Below, piece after piece: positions 31,066 through 40,868 of a stretch of DNA of 64,000 nt; the first letter of the stretch is position 1, and every line of letters starts with the position of its first letter. Below the pieces are notes generated by a model, which worked only from the letters and a program-made list of their open reading frames with translations, searched no databases and was not told the origin of the DNA. A program made the translations under genes and the position numbers. Origin of the DNA: Wolbachia endosymbiont of Meromenopon meropis (GTDB lineage: Bacteria > Pseudomonadota > Alphaproteobacteria > Rickettsiales > Anaplasmataceae); the NCBI GenBank assembly GCA_029784595.1, contig JAJETZ010000001.1:313645-377644 (forward strand), given 5' to 3'.

Positions 31066-31896
31066 TTATTTTCTAAGTATTTGATTTATAGAAGTTTTTA
31101 ATCTTGTATTTTTGTCCGCTTTTTTTATTATAACTGCACAATAAATTGAAATGTTATTTTTAGACAAAACAGATCCTGGTACTACTACAGAGTGAGCTGG
31201 CACTTCGCCATAAATTATCTTATTTGTTTCTCTATCAAAAATTTTCGTTGATTTTCCAATAAAAACTCCCATACCTAATACCGCTCCTTCTCTTATTATA
31301 ACTCCCTCAGCTATCTCGCTGCGCGCTCCGATGAAGCAGTTATCCTCTATAATAACTGGAGAAGCTTGAACAGGCTCTAAAACTCCACCTATTCCCACTC
31401 CTCCTGAAATGTGGCAATTTTTTCCTATTTGTGCGCAGCTACCAATCGTCGCCCAAGTATCTATCATTGTGCCAGAACCAACATACGCACCAACATTGAT
31501 AAAACTTGGCATCAAAACAACATTTGCGCCTATATAAGCAGATCTACGAACAAAACATCCTGGTACTACTCGAATTTTTGACTGACGAAATCTTTTCTCA
31601 CTCCATTCATCAAATTTATTATTAATCTTATCATACCACCAATTACTACTGTTTATTATTTTACTCTCTTCAGTAATAAAATGTAATAATATCGCCTGCT
31701 TTATCCATATATGTATTATCCACTTTCCATTCAATAGCCTTTCTGCAACTCTAATTTTGCCTCTATTTAAAAGATTCATTACTTCTCTGATTACCACTTT
31801 TGCTGTTTTTTTTATATTTCTATTACTAAGCTCATGTCTATTTTTCCAAATACGTTCCACATCACTTTGTATTTCTTCTAGTTGTAAGCGTTTCAT
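31066..31896 (-). CDS. dapD: Tetrahydrodipicolinate N-succinyltransferase
   Basis: DapD succinylates tetrahydrodipicolinate in the succinylase branch leading to diaminopimelate and lysine; DAP is also a peptidoglycan component, matching murG. The left-handed beta-helix is plain from hexapeptides such as [27 protein letters not shown] and [20 protein letters not shown] set the start at ATG 31896 because [10 protein letters not shown] aligns with the E. coli N-terminus. The open frame continues to 31956 with two more ATGs, but those 20 extra residues match nothing. No ribosome-binding site decides it. Confidence 0.92.
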   Translation of the reverse strand: MKRLQLEEIQSDVERIWKNRHELSNRNIKKTAKVVIREVMNLLNRGKIRVAERLLNGKWIIHIWIKQAILLHFITEESKIINSSNWWYDKINNKFDEWSEKRFRQSKIRVVPGCFVRRSAYIGANVVLMPSFINVGAYVGSGTMIDTWATIGSCAQIGKNCHISGGVGIGGVLEPVQASPVIIEDNCFIGARSEIAEGVIIREGAVLGMGVFIGKSTKIFDRETNKIIYGEVPAHSVVVPGSVLSKNNISIYCAVIIKKADKNTRLKTSINQILRK

Positions 31897-31967
31897 TTTA
31901 TTATATATTGACAATAATTTCATAATTATATATAACACACACTTGTTACTATACATTTTGTTAGGAC

Positions 31968-32381
31968 GTGAAAATACAATGTGGTAATTGTGCTAAAATC
32001 TATTTAGTATCTTCTGAGCAAATTGGCAAGCTAGGAAGGAAAGTAAAGTGCACAAATTGTAATTATATGTGGCATGAACACCTAAAAGAGTCCTATGAAC
32101 TGCATAGCAATACTACTATACAAAAAAAGAAGATTCTTGAAAAGAGTTTTTTAATACTGTCTGCCTTAGCTTTTGTCGTAGTATCGGTATTATGTATTAC
32201 AATAACTAATTATTCTAGAGAATCGGACAAAATACATAAGATAATTGATTTTTATAAAAGTTCAATAAGCTATAAATTAGGATGTAAAAAAAAACAAACA
32301 AATGATGCAAATATAGAAGATCTTGCTACAAGTAAATTTTGTCAAGACTATCTTTTTCTAACTAATTTAAGATCTAACTAA
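31968..32381 (+). CDS. Zinc-ribbon (MJ0042-type) single-pass membrane protein
   Basis: The N-terminus is an MJ0042 zinc ribbon with two CxxC pairs: CGNC (residues 5-8) and CTNC (residues 28-31). A hydrophobic helix at about residues 58-80 ([20 protein letters not shown]) follows, and a 50-residue tail that should be extracytoplasmic. This ribbon-plus-one-helix layout is common in Alphaproteobacteria, with no settled function. The start is GTG 31968. It is divergent from dapD. Confidence 0.75.
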   Translation: MKIQCGNCAKIYLVSSEQIGKLGRKVKCTNCNYMWHEHLKESYELHSNTTIQKKKILEKSFLILSALAFVVVSVLCITITNYSRESDKIHKIIDFYKSSISYKLGCKKKQTNDANIEDLATSKFCQDYLFLTNLRSN

Positions 32382-32510
32382 TATAGTTTCAGTTTTTTTA
32401 ATTAAGATAAAACCATCAATGTGGCATATAAATATCTCTTGCATTCTAGTTTAAGCTACCTTACTCTTTTAAAGTAAAGAGGTAAAAAGATATATAGTAA
32501 ATAAAGTAGA

Positions 32511-32583
32511 GGGGGCATAGCTTAGTTGGTAGAGCGTCTGTTTTGCACGCAGAAGGTCAGCGGTTCGATCCCGCTTGCCTCCA
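32511..32583 (+). tRNA. tRNA-Ala (anticodon TGC)
   Basis: The acceptor stem 32511-32517 pairs with 32576-32582 (one G-U pair). D-arm, anticodon loop TTTGCAC with TGC, and T-arm GCGGTTCGATCCCGC are all intact. CCA is not encoded (CAC follows). Confidence 0.95.
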
Positions 32584-32774
32584 CACGCACGGTTTCTAAA
32601 TTTTATAATTTATCACAATAGCTCAACTTTATACTTTAGGCAAGGTCTCTCGCTACCAATTAGCGATAAACAAATCGAAAAATCACTGTATTATATACAG
32701 AGTTAAAATAAACTCTGTAAAATTTTTTATTTGCCTTCACCAGGTTTTAGTTGCGTTGAAAATAAAAAATTTTC

Positions 32775-34097
32775 TTATCTCTTTAACCTTGTAACAATAT
32801 TTTCTCTACCAATAAAAACTAACAACTTTGCAAGTTCTGGACCTGTTTCCATTCCTGTTAATGCTAAACGTAATTGTATAAATAAATCTTTTGTCTTTAT
32901 ATTTATTTTTCTTTGTTGAATAGCCTTAACCCATTCTGATAATGTATTCTCATTACAACAATCTTCAGGCAATGTATTGAGAGCGATATCTAAAAATTCT
33001 CTGTTAAGAATTATAGGCTTTATATTGTAGTTGCATATCTGCCACCATTTTACTACATCAGAAAATCTTTCTATATTATCCCTTATAAAGTACCAAAACT
33101 TCGAAGAATTTATTCCATTTCTAATTAAGCGCTCCTTTACCATTGTAAATGACATTTGTTGTAATACCTTGCTATTTAGCTTATAAACTTCATTTAAATT
33201 AAATTGTGCTGGTGATAAACCAAATTTTTCAATACCAAATGATTCAATCAAAGATTGTATATTAACATATACTTCAACGGGTTCTGAAGTTCCAAGTTTT
33301 GCCAAATAACTAGTAAGCGCAATAGATTCAACCTCATCTTCTTTAAGTGATTTAATATCTAATCCGCCTTTGCGTTTTGATATTTTACTATCTTCAAAAT
33401 ATAGAAGAGAAAGATGAGCAAATGTCTGAATCTTTGCTTTTAGCGCCTGAATCATTTGTATCTGAACTGCTGTATTAGTTAAATGGTCTTCACCGCGCAC
33501 AACATGGGTTATATTAAAATCAATATCATCAATAACAGAAGGCAACATGTATGTATAAATCCCGTCTTCTCTTTTTACTATTGGATCGCTAATGTGATTT
33601 GTTGCAATTTTTATCTCACCTTTAATTTCATCGTTCCAATGAATAATTTTACTATTATCTAATTTAAATCTAAAATGCGGTTTTCGCCCTCTCCGTTCAT
33701 GAAAAATTTTCTCTTTTTCAGTTAGAAACAATGCACTTCTGTCATAAACCGGTGGTAGTCTCTGTTTTAACTGCAATTTACGTTTAATATCTAGTTCTTC
33801 TTTTGTTTCGTAACACGCATAGATATACCCTTCTTTAACTAATTGAGAAAACACTTCATTATAACGCTCAAAACGCTCTGACTGTTTAAAGCTTGAATCC
33901 CAATCTATACCAAGCCATCGCAAGTCTTGCATTATGCTCTTTATGTATTTAATATCTGAACGCCGAAAATCAGTATCATCTAAGCGAAGTAAAAACTTTC
34001 CGTTTCGACTGCGTGCATACATCCAGCAAATAAGAGCGGTGCGCATATTTCCTACATGAAGATAGCCAGTTGGACTTGGAGCAAATCTCGTTAACAT
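32775..34097 (-). CDS. gltX: Glutamyl-tRNA synthetase
   Basis: GltX charges tRNA-Glu, and in organisms lacking GlnRS also tRNA-Gln. The class I signatures are [19 protein letters not shown] (HIGH region) directly after the start, the SKISKRKGG (KMSKS) loop, and the zinc-free [10 protein letters not shown] stretch. The start at ATG 34097 gives 440 residues. The open frame continues 38 codons further with a hydrophobic signal-like stretch, but family members begin exactly before this RFAPSPTG motif, so I exclude it. Rickettsiales usually carry two GltX paralogs with different tRNA specificity; which one this is cannot be decided here. Confidence 0.94.
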   Translation of the reverse strand: MLTRFAPSPTGYLHVGNMRTALICWMYARSRNGKFLLRLDDTDFRRSDIKYIKSIMQDLRWLGIDWDSSFKQSERFERYNEVFSQLVKEGYIYACYETKEELDIKRKLQLKQRLPPVYDRSALFLTEKEKIFHERRGRKPHFRFKLDNSKIIHWNDEIKGEIKIATNHISDPIVKREDGIYTYMLPSVIDDIDFNITHVVRGEDHLTNTAVQIQMIQALKAKIQTFAHLSLLYFEDSKISKRKGGLDIKSLKEDEVESIALTSYLAKLGTSEPVEVYVNIQSLIESFGIEKFGLSPAQFNLNEVYKLNSKVLQQMSFTMVKERLIRNGINSSKFWYFIRDNIERFSDVVKWWQICNYNIKPIILNREFLDIALNTLPEDCCNENTLSEWVKAIQQRKINIKTKDLFIQLRLALTGMETGPELAKLLVFIGRENIVTRLKR

Positions 34098-34525
34098 GCA
34101 ATTTATACTTCTCAAGTCTTCTAAATTGTTTTCATATAAACATATTACCAAGACAAACAAGGTGGCAAATAACATCATCAAGCATATGTAAAATTTCTTG
34201 GCAAATTTCATGATTAAGAATCATTCTAAATGATATTATTTATTGATAAAACATGCAAGTTTTGCACGTTAAAATACTAAATTCAATCAAGTTTTATAAA
34301 ATGCCTTAGAGCTTAACTAAGAGATCAAAATTTGCATCAAACGAGAAAATAAAACAAACTAAACGATACAATAAATTCTGTACTGTTTTGTTGAAAACTT
34401 TAATACGAAGATTCTTTACAAGGTATTTGCTCATCCTTTTTTCCGTTCATTTTATGAATTTCCGCTCCTAAGTTATTACTAAAATTTATAATTTTATATC
34501 TATAAAGATATTATCTCGCAATCTA
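34098..34525. other. Gap between gltX and purE
   Basis: 428 bases, with the promoter region of gltX on the minus strand; no gene seen. Confidence 0.45.
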
Positions 34526-35023
34526 CTATAAATCTGGCTTTTCTTTTACTATCTTTGTTTGTTTCTCTCTCCATTTCTTTAGCCTATTTGCAATTTCATT
34601 GTTAGAAATTGACAATATAGATGCGGCGGCTATGGCGCTATTATATGCTCCATTTTCTCCTATGGACATCGTTGCAACTGGTATGCCTTTTGGCATTTGA
34701 ACTATAGATAACAAACTGTCTAATCCGCTCAGTTGTCCATTATTATATATAGGTACGCCTATAACAGGTAGACGAGTAAGAGACGCAACCATACCTGGTA
34801 AATGAGCTGCTCCTCCTGCGCCAGCTATTATAGCCTTAAAACCCTTTTTTTGTGCAGATTTAGCAAAATTGAATAATCTTTCTGGTGTTCTATGTGCAGA
34901 TATTATGAATACATCGTAAGAAATCGCTAATTCTTCTAATATATTAACGGTATAGCACATAGTGCTATAATCCGACTCACTTCCCATAACGACAGCAATA
35001 TCTTTTTTAAATTCTTTCTTCAT
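34526..35023 (-). CDS. purE: N5-carboxyaminoimidazole ribonucleotide mutase
   Basis: PurE moves the carboxylate of N5-CAIR to give CAIR in de novo purine synthesis. The 165 residues show the class I signature: MGSESDYSTM, ISAHRTPERL with the catalytic His, and GAGGAAHLPGMVASLTRLPVIGVP. Length is normal. purK is not beside it. De novo purine synthesis is lost in Rickettsia but kept in Anaplasmataceae and some Midichloriaceae, so the gene helps place the organism. Confidence 0.96.
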   Translation of the reverse strand: MKKEFKKDIAVVMGSESDYSTMCYTVNILEELAISYDVFIISAHRTPERLFNFAKSAQKKGFKAIIAGAGGAAHLPGMVASLTRLPVIGVPIYNNGQLSGLDSLLSIVQMPKGIPVATMSIGENGAYNSAIAAASILSISNNEIANRLKKWREKQTKIVKEKPDL

Positions 35024-35451
35024 AATTTAAAAAATTTTATTTATCAATAAATATATTATTCCAACTTTAAAACAATAAATATTTAAATAAAATAAATATT
35101 TAAACTGTACTCGAACACAATTCAAAGTGTAATTACTAAAATAATAGTTACAAATTAATACTATATTTAAAATATATAGAAAATATGGACTTCTTATTCA
35201 ACACTAATTTATAAAATGACTATCTAAGTTTTTAGAATAACCATTCCTCGTTTTATAAATAATTTTCAAATAGAAAAATTCTAAGATTCAATAAATTGAA
35301 TAAAGACGCTATGATTTAAATTAATTTAAAGCTTTTACGTGTTAATATCTACAATTATTTAGTATAAGATGTTATGATATTGATACTTTGAGATATTAAA
35401 TCATATAATGTAATGTCTTAAGAAATTTTTAATAATAAGTGTAAAAAGATT
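35024..35451. other. Gap between purE and the HTH gene
   Basis: 428 bases with no toxin-like ORF upstream of the HTH gene on either strand. It contains a 17-bp tandem duplication at its left end. Confidence 0.5.
35074..35104. repeat. 17-bp tandem duplication (1.8 copies)
   Basis: AATAAATATTTAAATAA is followed by its first 14 bases again. Confidence 0.75.
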
Positions 35452-35727
35452 ATGAAAATAATAATATCATTAGAAAATGGTGCGTGTTTCGTAGAAATAA
35501 AAAGGAAGCTACTTCGCATAATTAGTGAATTTATAACAACAAAGTGTTGGACTCAGGCTCGTGCCGCAGAAGAACTTGGTATTGATCAACCAAAAATATC
35601 TCAAATTAAAAATGGTAAAACAGATGGATTCTCTCTAGAAAGATTATTAGCATTTCTCAAAAAATTAGGTTTCGGAATAACAATCGTAATGACAAAAATT
35701 AAACAAAATCGTAATGACAAAAATTAA
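35452..35727 (+). CDS. HTH antitoxin-like protein (HTH_37/HigA-type), solitary
   Basis: The 91-residue XRE-type DNA-binding protein shows the helix-turn-helix core TQARAAEELGIDQPKISQIKNG (residues about 37-57) and the typical tail FSLERLLAFLKKLGFGITI. This is the form of antitoxins paired with RelE/HigB-type toxins, where the toxin normally lies upstream. No toxin ORF is present in the 428 bases before it or after it, so it is an orphan. The last six residues (NRNDKN) come from a 25-bp tandem duplication that removed the original stop (see findings). Confidence 0.8.
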   Translation: MKIIISLENGACFVEIKRKLLRIISEFITTKCWTQARAAEELGIDQPKISQIKNGKTDGFSLERLLAFLKKLGFGITIVMTKIKQNRNDKN

Positions 35728-35731
35728 ACAA
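35682..35731 (+). repeat. 25-bp perfect tandem duplication crossing a stop codon
   Basis: Two identical 25-base units (35682-35706, 35707-35731) sit at the 3' end of the HTH gene. The single-copy version would have ended CAA TAG. Because 25 is not a multiple of 3, the added copy is read in a shifted frame until TAA at 35725. Confidence 0.9.
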
Positions 35732-35788
35732 TAGGATTTAAAAAAAAAGAAAGAGAAAACATAAAGTTGAATTTCAAAAATAGAAAAG

Positions 35789-35816
35789 TTGACATTTTAC
35801 TTTTTATAGTACAAAT
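35789..35816 (+). promoter_or_regulatory. Possible rpoZ promoter
   Basis: There is a consensus -35 TTGACA at 35789-35794, but the only -10-like sequence (TACAAAT, 35810-35816) is at a short 15-bp spacing. Treat as tentative. Confidence 0.3.
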
Positions 35817-35838
35817 TAAAACTAATTAAGATAGTGTT

Positions 35839-36273
35839 ATGGCTGAATCTATTATAGAGAAATGTACGGAATGGATAGACAATCGTTTTAAGTTGGTTTT
35901 GTTGGCGAGTCAAAGGACGCATGACTTGAATACAGGCGCAAGTAGTCCACTTATTAAAGCAATTAAACTTGAAGGTCGTAAAAATACCATCATTTCTTTG
36001 CACGAAATAGCAGAAAAACAATTAGATATTCATGAATTATTTAAATTCTTAGTTATTAGATGCAAAGAGTATATGAAGGGAAATGTTAACACTTCTCGTA
36101 AAGGTGATGTAAACAAATTAAAAAAATTATTAAATTTTTCTGACGATCAGGACGATCAGTTTAATGCGCATTCTTTCAATGCAAATCAAGAAAACATTAC
36201 TGCTCAATATAATGAAATAAAAACCGAGATAAAAAACAATCAAAGCAATGGTAAATCACACAATGAGTATTAG
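35839..36273 (+). CDS. rpoZ: RNA polymerase omega subunit
   Basis: Omega stabilises the beta-prime subunit during RNA polymerase assembly. The conserved N-terminal part reads RFKLVLLASQRTHDLNTG, followed by SPLIKAIKLEGRKNTIISLHEIAEKQLD, matching omega. At 144 residues it is longer than the E. coli protein (91), with an Asn/Gln-rich low-complexity tail from about residue 95, as in other Alphaproteobacteria. It lies 40 bases before the Mrp genes on the same strand. Confidence 0.9.
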   Translation: MAESIIEKCTEWIDNRFKLVLLASQRTHDLNTGASSPLIKAIKLEGRKNTIISLHEIAEKQLDIHELFKFLVIRCKEYMKGNVNTSRKGDVNKLKKLLNFSDDQDDQFNAHSFNANQENITAQYNEIKTEIKNNQSNGKSHNEY

Positions 36274-36313
36274 TAGATTAACATAGTCAATGTTTGAAAT
36301 TTGTAATTTGTAG

Positions 36314-36559
36314 ATGATCTATTTTGCTGTTTGTATGTTGCTCCTTTGTATTAGCGTAATGCTGTATTGCATTGTACACGGGTTCAGTGATATTTATAAT
36401 AAGATGTTAGCATTTAATAATTTTTCGACGCAGGTAGTTTTACTTATAACAATAATGTCGATCTTCATGAACAGTTTCTTTCTACTTGATATAGCGCTTT
36501 TTTACGCTAGTATTAGTTTTGCCTCAACTATGGCATTAATGAGATTAGTATTGCTTTAA
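36314..36559 (+). CDS. mnhF: Mrp/Mnh antiporter subunit F
   Basis: This 81-residue membrane protein has three hydrophobic helices and the MrpF layout (an N-terminal helix, a middle helix after NNFSTQVVLL, and the end ALFYASISFASTMALMRLV). It is a subunit of the multisubunit Na+(K+)/H+ antiporter that uses the proton gradient to expel cations. It is the first of five overlapping genes in the order F-G-DUF4040-B-C; the stop overlaps the next ATG by one base. Confidence 0.8.
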   Translation: MIYFAVCMLLLCISVMLYCIVHGFSDIYNKMLAFNNFSTQVVLLITIMSIFMNSFFLLDIALFYASISFASTMALMRLVLL

Positions 36560-36840
36560 TGATTTATATGATAGGGTCTATCTTTATATTCTTAGGTATT
36601 TTTTTAGTGATTATTTCAACAATAGGAATATTTAGATTTCCTGATTTTTATACTAGGTTACATGCGGTAAGTATAACAGATTCTGGTGGCGCGATGCTAT
36701 TATTGGTTGGTCTTGCTCTAAATAATGAATTTTCAGTTAATACTATTAAAATAGTAATGTTACTTTTATTAATATGGATAGCTAATTCAACCAATAGCTA
36801 TATTTTGGCGTATACCTATTACAAAAGCAAAAGAAAGTAA
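36559..36840 (+). CDS. mnhG: Mrp/Mnh antiporter subunit G
   Basis: The 93-residue protein has three helices and the MrpG signature FRFPDFYTRLHAVSITDSGGAMLLLVGLAL. It belongs to the multisubunit cation/proton antiporter and overlaps mnhF by one base. The 14 bases to the next gene include GGGGGG, a strong ribosome-binding site. Confidence 0.9.
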   Translation: MIYMIGSIFIFLGIFLVIISTIGIFRFPDFYTRLHAVSITDSGGAMLLLVGLALNNEFSVNTIKIVMLLLLIWIANSTNSYILAYTYYKSKRK

Positions 36841-36854
36841 GGGGGGATGCTGAG

Positions 36855-37382
36855 ATGCTAGAAGTATTAAATATAATATTGCTTTTTTTGTTACTTATAG
36901 CTACTATTTTCATAGTGCTTTCGAAGCACTTAGTTGTAAGTGGCATCCTCATGTGTGTATTTAGTTCACTCGTCGCACTCATGTATTTAATTATGAATGC
37001 GCCTGATGTTGCAATTACTGAGGCTTCAGTTGGCGCTGGACTCAGTACAGTTTTTATGTTTACCGCACTTTCTTTAATAAAAAAACATGAGGTGAATTTA
37101 TCTCATAACCCTAAAATATTTTCTTTTATTCTATTTTTAATTACATTATTGTCACGCTTTATGATTCAACTACCGGAATATGGCAACAATAATACTCCAA
37201 TCCATTTATACATCGCCCCATATTACATAGAAAATACTGAAAAAATTATTGGTATTTCTAATGTAGTAACAGCTATTTTAACAAGCTTTCGTGGTTATGA
37301 TACATTTGGAGAAACTTTAGTAATTTTTACTGCCGCCCTTTGCGTAACATTAACATTAAAAAAAGAAAAGAAAGATGATTAA
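36855..37382 (+). CDS. DUF4040 (MbhD/MrpA-C-terminal type) antiporter subunit
   Basis: The 175-residue membrane protein has about five helices and the sequence YLIMNAPDVAITEASVGAGLSTVFMFTAL, the core of the DUF4040/MbhD domain that in larger systems is the C-terminal part of MrpA. The second half holds GYDTFGETLVIFTAAL, typical of the MbhE piece. So the MrpA tail is encoded as a stand-alone gene. The large MrpA and MrpD proton channels are not in this window. It overlaps mnhB by 8 bases. Confidence 0.8.
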   Translation: MLEVLNIILLFLLLIATIFIVLSKHLVVSGILMCVFSSLVALMYLIMNAPDVAITEASVGAGLSTVFMFTALSLIKKHEVNLSHNPKIFSFILFLITLLSRFMIQLPEYGNNNTPIHLYIAPYYIENTEKIIGISNVVTAILTSFRGYDTFGETLVIFTAALCVTLTLKKEKKDD

Positions 37383-37794
37383 GGATCCTATATTAAGGAC
37401 AATAGTAGCGTTTTTAATTGTACCTTTTATTATTCTGTTTGGTTTTTACATACAATTTCACGGAGATAATATTCCTGGTGGAGGATTTCAAGCAGGGATA
37501 ATTATTTCTTCTGGAATAATATTGTATTCAATGATATCTGATATATCAGTAGCTGTAAAAATAGTGCCGCATTGTATCATTAATTTTATCAATATGCTAG
37601 GCATTTTGATTTACGTAGGAACGGGTATTATAACAGTTTTATTTGGTAAAAGCTTTTTATCTTATGGCGCATTGTTATCTAACAGCTTTTCTGGTCAAAA
37701 AATTGGTATTCTTTTGGTGGAAGTAGGCGTAGCACTCACTGTTTTTTCTTCCATGTTAATCATATATATAAGCCTTGCTCGTATAAAACGATAA
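37375..37794 (+). CDS. mnhB: Mrp/Mnh antiporter subunit B
   Basis: The 139-residue, four-helix protein has the MnhB-family sequence GFYIQFHGDNIPGGGFQAGIIIS near its N-terminus, with the conserved GGGFQAG loop, and a later GKSFLSYG. It is part of the membrane antiporter complex, overlaps the preceding gene by 8 bases and the next by one. Confidence 0.9.
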   Translation: MIKDPILRTIVAFLIVPFIILFGFYIQFHGDNIPGGGFQAGIIISSGIILYSMISDISVAVKIVPHCIINFINMLGILIYVGTGIITVLFGKSFLSYGALLSNSFSGQKIGILLVEVGVALTVFSSMLIIYISLARIKR

Positions 37795-38120
37795 TGACTT
37801 TATACAATTATACAATAATTATCACAATAATGATGTTGGGTTTGTATATTATTATAAATGATAAAAATCTAATTAAAAAAATGATAGGTGTAACCGTTTT
37901 TCAAACATCTGTTTTACTATTTTATATATCTTTAGGATATATAAAGGATTCCCTGCCTCCTATAATAGTTTCGGGTTTTTATTTATATAGCAATCCTGTG
38001 CCACATGTTTTAATGCTAACTGCGATAGTAGTTGGAATAGCAACATTTTCGGTTGGATTGTCTATAGCTATAAAAATAGAAGAAAAATATGGAATAATTG
38101 ATCAAGATCAGTATATGTAA
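37794..38120 (+). CDS. mnhC: Mrp/Mnh antiporter subunit C (NuoK-like)
   Basis: The 108-residue, three-helix NuoK-like protein ends the antiporter gene run. It shows VTVFQTSVLLFYISLGY and DSLPPIIVSGFYLYSNPVPHVLMLTAIVVGIATF, the MrpC signature. Missing from the locus are mrpA, mrpD and mrpE, which in Rickettsiales usually lie elsewhere. Confidence 0.9.
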   Translation: MTLYNYTIIITIMMLGLYIIINDKNLIKKMIGVTVFQTSVLLFYISLGYIKDSLPPIIVSGFYLYSNPVPHVLMLTAIVVGIATFSVGLSIAIKIEEKYGIIDQDQYM

Positions 38121-38174
38121 ATTAACAATATCTTAAATTACATAAAGTAAGAAATTATTACAATCAGATAAGCT

Positions 38175-38197
38175 GTTTACTTGCTTTACATGTAAAC
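38175..38197. terminator. Inverted repeat between mnhC and rpoD
   Basis: GTTTAC (38175-38180) pairs with GTAAAC (38192-38197) and is followed by TTATTTTATT, so it may end the Mrp transcript. Inside it, TTTACATGTAAA (38185-38196) is a perfect 12-bp palindrome that could instead be an operator for rpoD. Confidence 0.35.
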
Positions 38198-38241
38198 TTA
38201 TTTTATTGATAAGAGTGGAGATTTAAATATTAAGGGTAGTG

Positions 38242-40182
38242 ATGTCGACTATTAATAATGTAGAAAGTAAGAAAAAAATCATAAGAGACCTAGTAACCAA
38301 GAGTATAAAAAAGGGTGGCTTTATTACTCTCGATGATATAAGTGATAAACTCTCAGACGAAAATTTTTCATCTAATTTCATAGACGATACTATATCTATA
38401 CTACAAGATTCTGGAATTAACGTACTTGAAACCAGCGAGGATGACGATGAAACCACTTCTGTTAACAATAATGATGGCAAACTTGATGATGATGACACTC
38501 TATCAAATAGCGCCGCAACATTAGTGCAGAATGATGATCCAGTAAGGGTTTACTTGCAAGACATGAGCTCTGTAAAGCTTCTATCAAGAGCAGATGAAAT
38601 AGAAATAGCAAAAAAAATTGAATTTGAAAAACACAACATGTTGCGTGCAATAATCGAAACATCAGTAACGCTAAAAATAATAAAAACATGGCGTGATGAT
38701 TTAAATACTGGAGCTCTCTTACTGAGAGAAATTATAGACTTAGATGCTATTTATAATTCTGATTTTAATACAATACCCAGAGAAGACAGCGAAGAAAGTG
38801 CAGAATGTTTTGAAGATTCTGAAGATGTTAAAAATGATGAACATTCTCAAGATGAGGAAATAAGTAATAAAAAAAGTGGTGACGAACAAGAAACTAGCAA
38901 TGAAGATATAAATCAAGCAAATTTAAATGTTTCTATTACTGAAATGGAAAACAACTTGTTGCCTAAAGTTATAATTGCTCTAGATGAGATCATTGCTCTA
39001 GCAAATAAAGCATTAACGCTGAAGAAAAATTCTGCTAACGTATTAATATACGAAGATATATATAATCAAATAGGCTCTATAGCATTGCAAATTAAATTAA
39101 GTGACTCTGCTGTCACTCGAATTACACAAAAACTATATAATATAAACAAATCTATAATGCTTGAGGAAGCCAATCTTCTTTCCGAAGCTAAGAAGCATGA
39201 CATTGACAGAGAAACTTTCTACAAAGTTTATAATGAAGTTTTTTTAAAAGATAGATTAGAAGAAATAAGCTTTTTAAAGATCGATCAAAGTGAATTTTTT
39301 ATTACAGAAAAATTAAAAATCAAATGTACAAAATTTATAGAAGCTAATTCTGATTATATAATACGTTCTGTAAACAATATTAAGCAATACATACAACAAG
39401 ATAATGTACAAGAATTCAAAGAGCTAATTAAAAAAATACAAAAACATGAGCGTGAAGTATCCGAAGCAAAGCAAGAAATGATAAAAGCTAATTTAAGGTT
39501 AGTTGTTTCTATTGCTAAGAAATATTCAAATAGAGGACTTGCTTTACTTGATTTGATACAAGAGGGCAATATTGGTCTAATGAAAGCTGTAGATAAGTTT
39601 GACTATAAACGCGGATACAAATTTTCAACTTATGGAACTTGGTGGGTAAGACAATCTATCACAAGAGCAATACCAGAACAGTCTAAGGTAGTTAGAATAC
39701 CAGTTCACATGGTAGAAATTATTAGCAAAATTAATAGAACGCTAAGAAAATTAACTCATGAAATGGAAAGAGAGCCTACATTAGAGGAATTAAGCACAGA
39801 ACTTGGTATGCCATTAGAGAGAATACGCAAGGTTATGAAAATAGCAAGAGATCCTGTAAGTCTTGAAGCTCCAACAGGAAAAGATGATAGTAGTACATTT
39901 GGTGATTGTATAGAAGACAAAAGAGTTTCAAAACCAGAAGATGCTGCCATACTTGCTGATTTGCGTGGTATTACAACTAACGTTCTCGCAACATTAACGC
40001 CAAAAGAAGAAAGAATTCTGAGAATGCGCTTTGGCCTTGGTAAGGATGGAAAGGAGCATACTTTAGAAGAAGTAGGAAGAATTTTTAACGTAACACGTGA
40101 AAGAATTAGGCAAATAGAAGCAAAAGCGCTGCGTAAATTAAAGCATCCAAGTCGTGCTAGAAAACTTAGAGGATTTTTTTAA
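38242..40182 (+). CDS. rpoD: RNA polymerase sigma-70 factor RpoD
   Basis: This is the principal sigma factor. It shows region 1.1 at the N-terminus, 1.2 at [18 protein letters not shown], an acidic non-conserved insert (residues about 170-220, rich in Glu/Asp/Ser), region 2 with [34 protein letters not shown] and the -10 binding [15 protein letters not shown], region 3, and region 4 ending [20 protein letters not shown] 38242 is preferred over the GTG one codon before, because AAGGG sits 5 bases upstream. Its 646 residues are normal for Alphaproteobacteria. Confidence 0.96.
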   Translation: MSTINNVESKKKIIRDLVTKSIKKGGFITLDDISDKLSDENFSSNFIDDTISILQDSGINVLETSEDDDETTSVNNNDGKLDDDDTLSNSAATLVQNDDPVRVYLQDMSSVKLLSRADEIEIAKKIEFEKHNMLRAIIETSVTLKIIKTWRDDLNTGALLLREIIDLDAIYNSDFNTIPREDSEESAECFEDSEDVKNDEHSQDEEISNKKSGDEQETSNEDINQANLNVSITEMENNLLPKVIIALDEIIALANKALTLKKNSANVLIYEDIYNQIGSIALQIKLSDSAVTRITQKLYNINKSIMLEEANLLSEAKKHDIDRETFYKVYNEVFLKDRLEEISFLKIDQSEFFITEKLKIKCTKFIEANSDYIIRSVNNIKQYIQQDNVQEFKELIKKIQKHEREVSEAKQEMIKANLRLVVSIAKKYSNRGLALLDLIQEGNIGLMKAVDKFDYKRGYKFSTYGTWWVRQSITRAIPEQSKVVRIPVHMVEIISKINRTLRKLTHEMEREPTLEELSTELGMPLERIRKVMKIARDPVSLEAPTGKDDSSTFGDCIEDKRVSKPEDAAILADLRGITTNVLATLTPKEERILRMRFGLGKDGKEHTLEEVGRIFNVTRERIRQIEAKALRKLKHPSRARKLRGFF

Positions 40183-40868
40183 AGATGACAAAGTTCTGCT
40201 ATTTCTGAGCAGGGATAATTCTAATAGAACTGCTTCAAATTATTATAATTATAGGAGAAAAATATTAAGTTTCTTATTCTTATTTAAATACAAGTTTTAT
40301 TAAAATAGTCCATCTTCATTCATAAAAACAAAACTCTATTTATTAGAGCCATCACACAAATCTACCAATTTGCAATGAAGCTTTTAAATGTTTAAGCTTA
40401 AGTTTACTTTTAATCCTATGCTACATGGGGCAGCATAAGAGAGGAAATACAATAAAAAAATAACGTGTTATTGTATTTTCTTATTTTTACTATTCAAAAT
40501 AGGAATTTTAATATAAAGTTGTATACATTACATCTAGGCTTCATCTATTTATTAATAGTTTATTGATATAACAGACAAGAGTTATACATAAGGTTTTTAA
40601 TAAAAAATATTGACAACGATTGTCACATGTTATTGGATTTTTGTTTTTATTTTTATTCTTATTTTTATAAAGTTTAATGCAGAGTATCTACATACTTCTT
40701 TCATTATCTTAAATTCGAAAATATAATTAAATACGCATAACTAATTCTATTAGTATCAGAAAAACTTTTTTTTAAAATACTGCTGATTTTTTCAATTTAA
40801 TAATTAAACTCAATATGAAATATTATTTCATTTATGGGCATTTAATGGTTAATAGAGTTATTCATTGA
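40183..40868. other. Gap between rpoD and rsmE
   Basis: 686 bases without a gene. It contains the long perfect hairpin at 40443-40480 and a weaker one at 40417-40437. Confidence 0.5.
40443..40480. terminator. Long hairpin downstream of rpoD
   Basis: An 11-bp perfect stem (AAATACAATAA/TTATTGTATTT, 40445-40455 with 40468-40478) is extendable by a G-U and a G-C pair. The loop is 12 bases and a T-rich run follows. It lies 260 bases after rpoD, so it may be the end of a long 3' UTR, or belong to another transcript. Confidence 0.45.

Noticed and set aside
34098..34211. Hydrophobic N-terminal extension of gltX (38 codons)
   Set aside because: Glutamyl-tRNA synthetases begin directly before the RFAPSPTG motif; a signal-like extension on a cytosolic synthetase is implausible and there is no ribosome-binding site.
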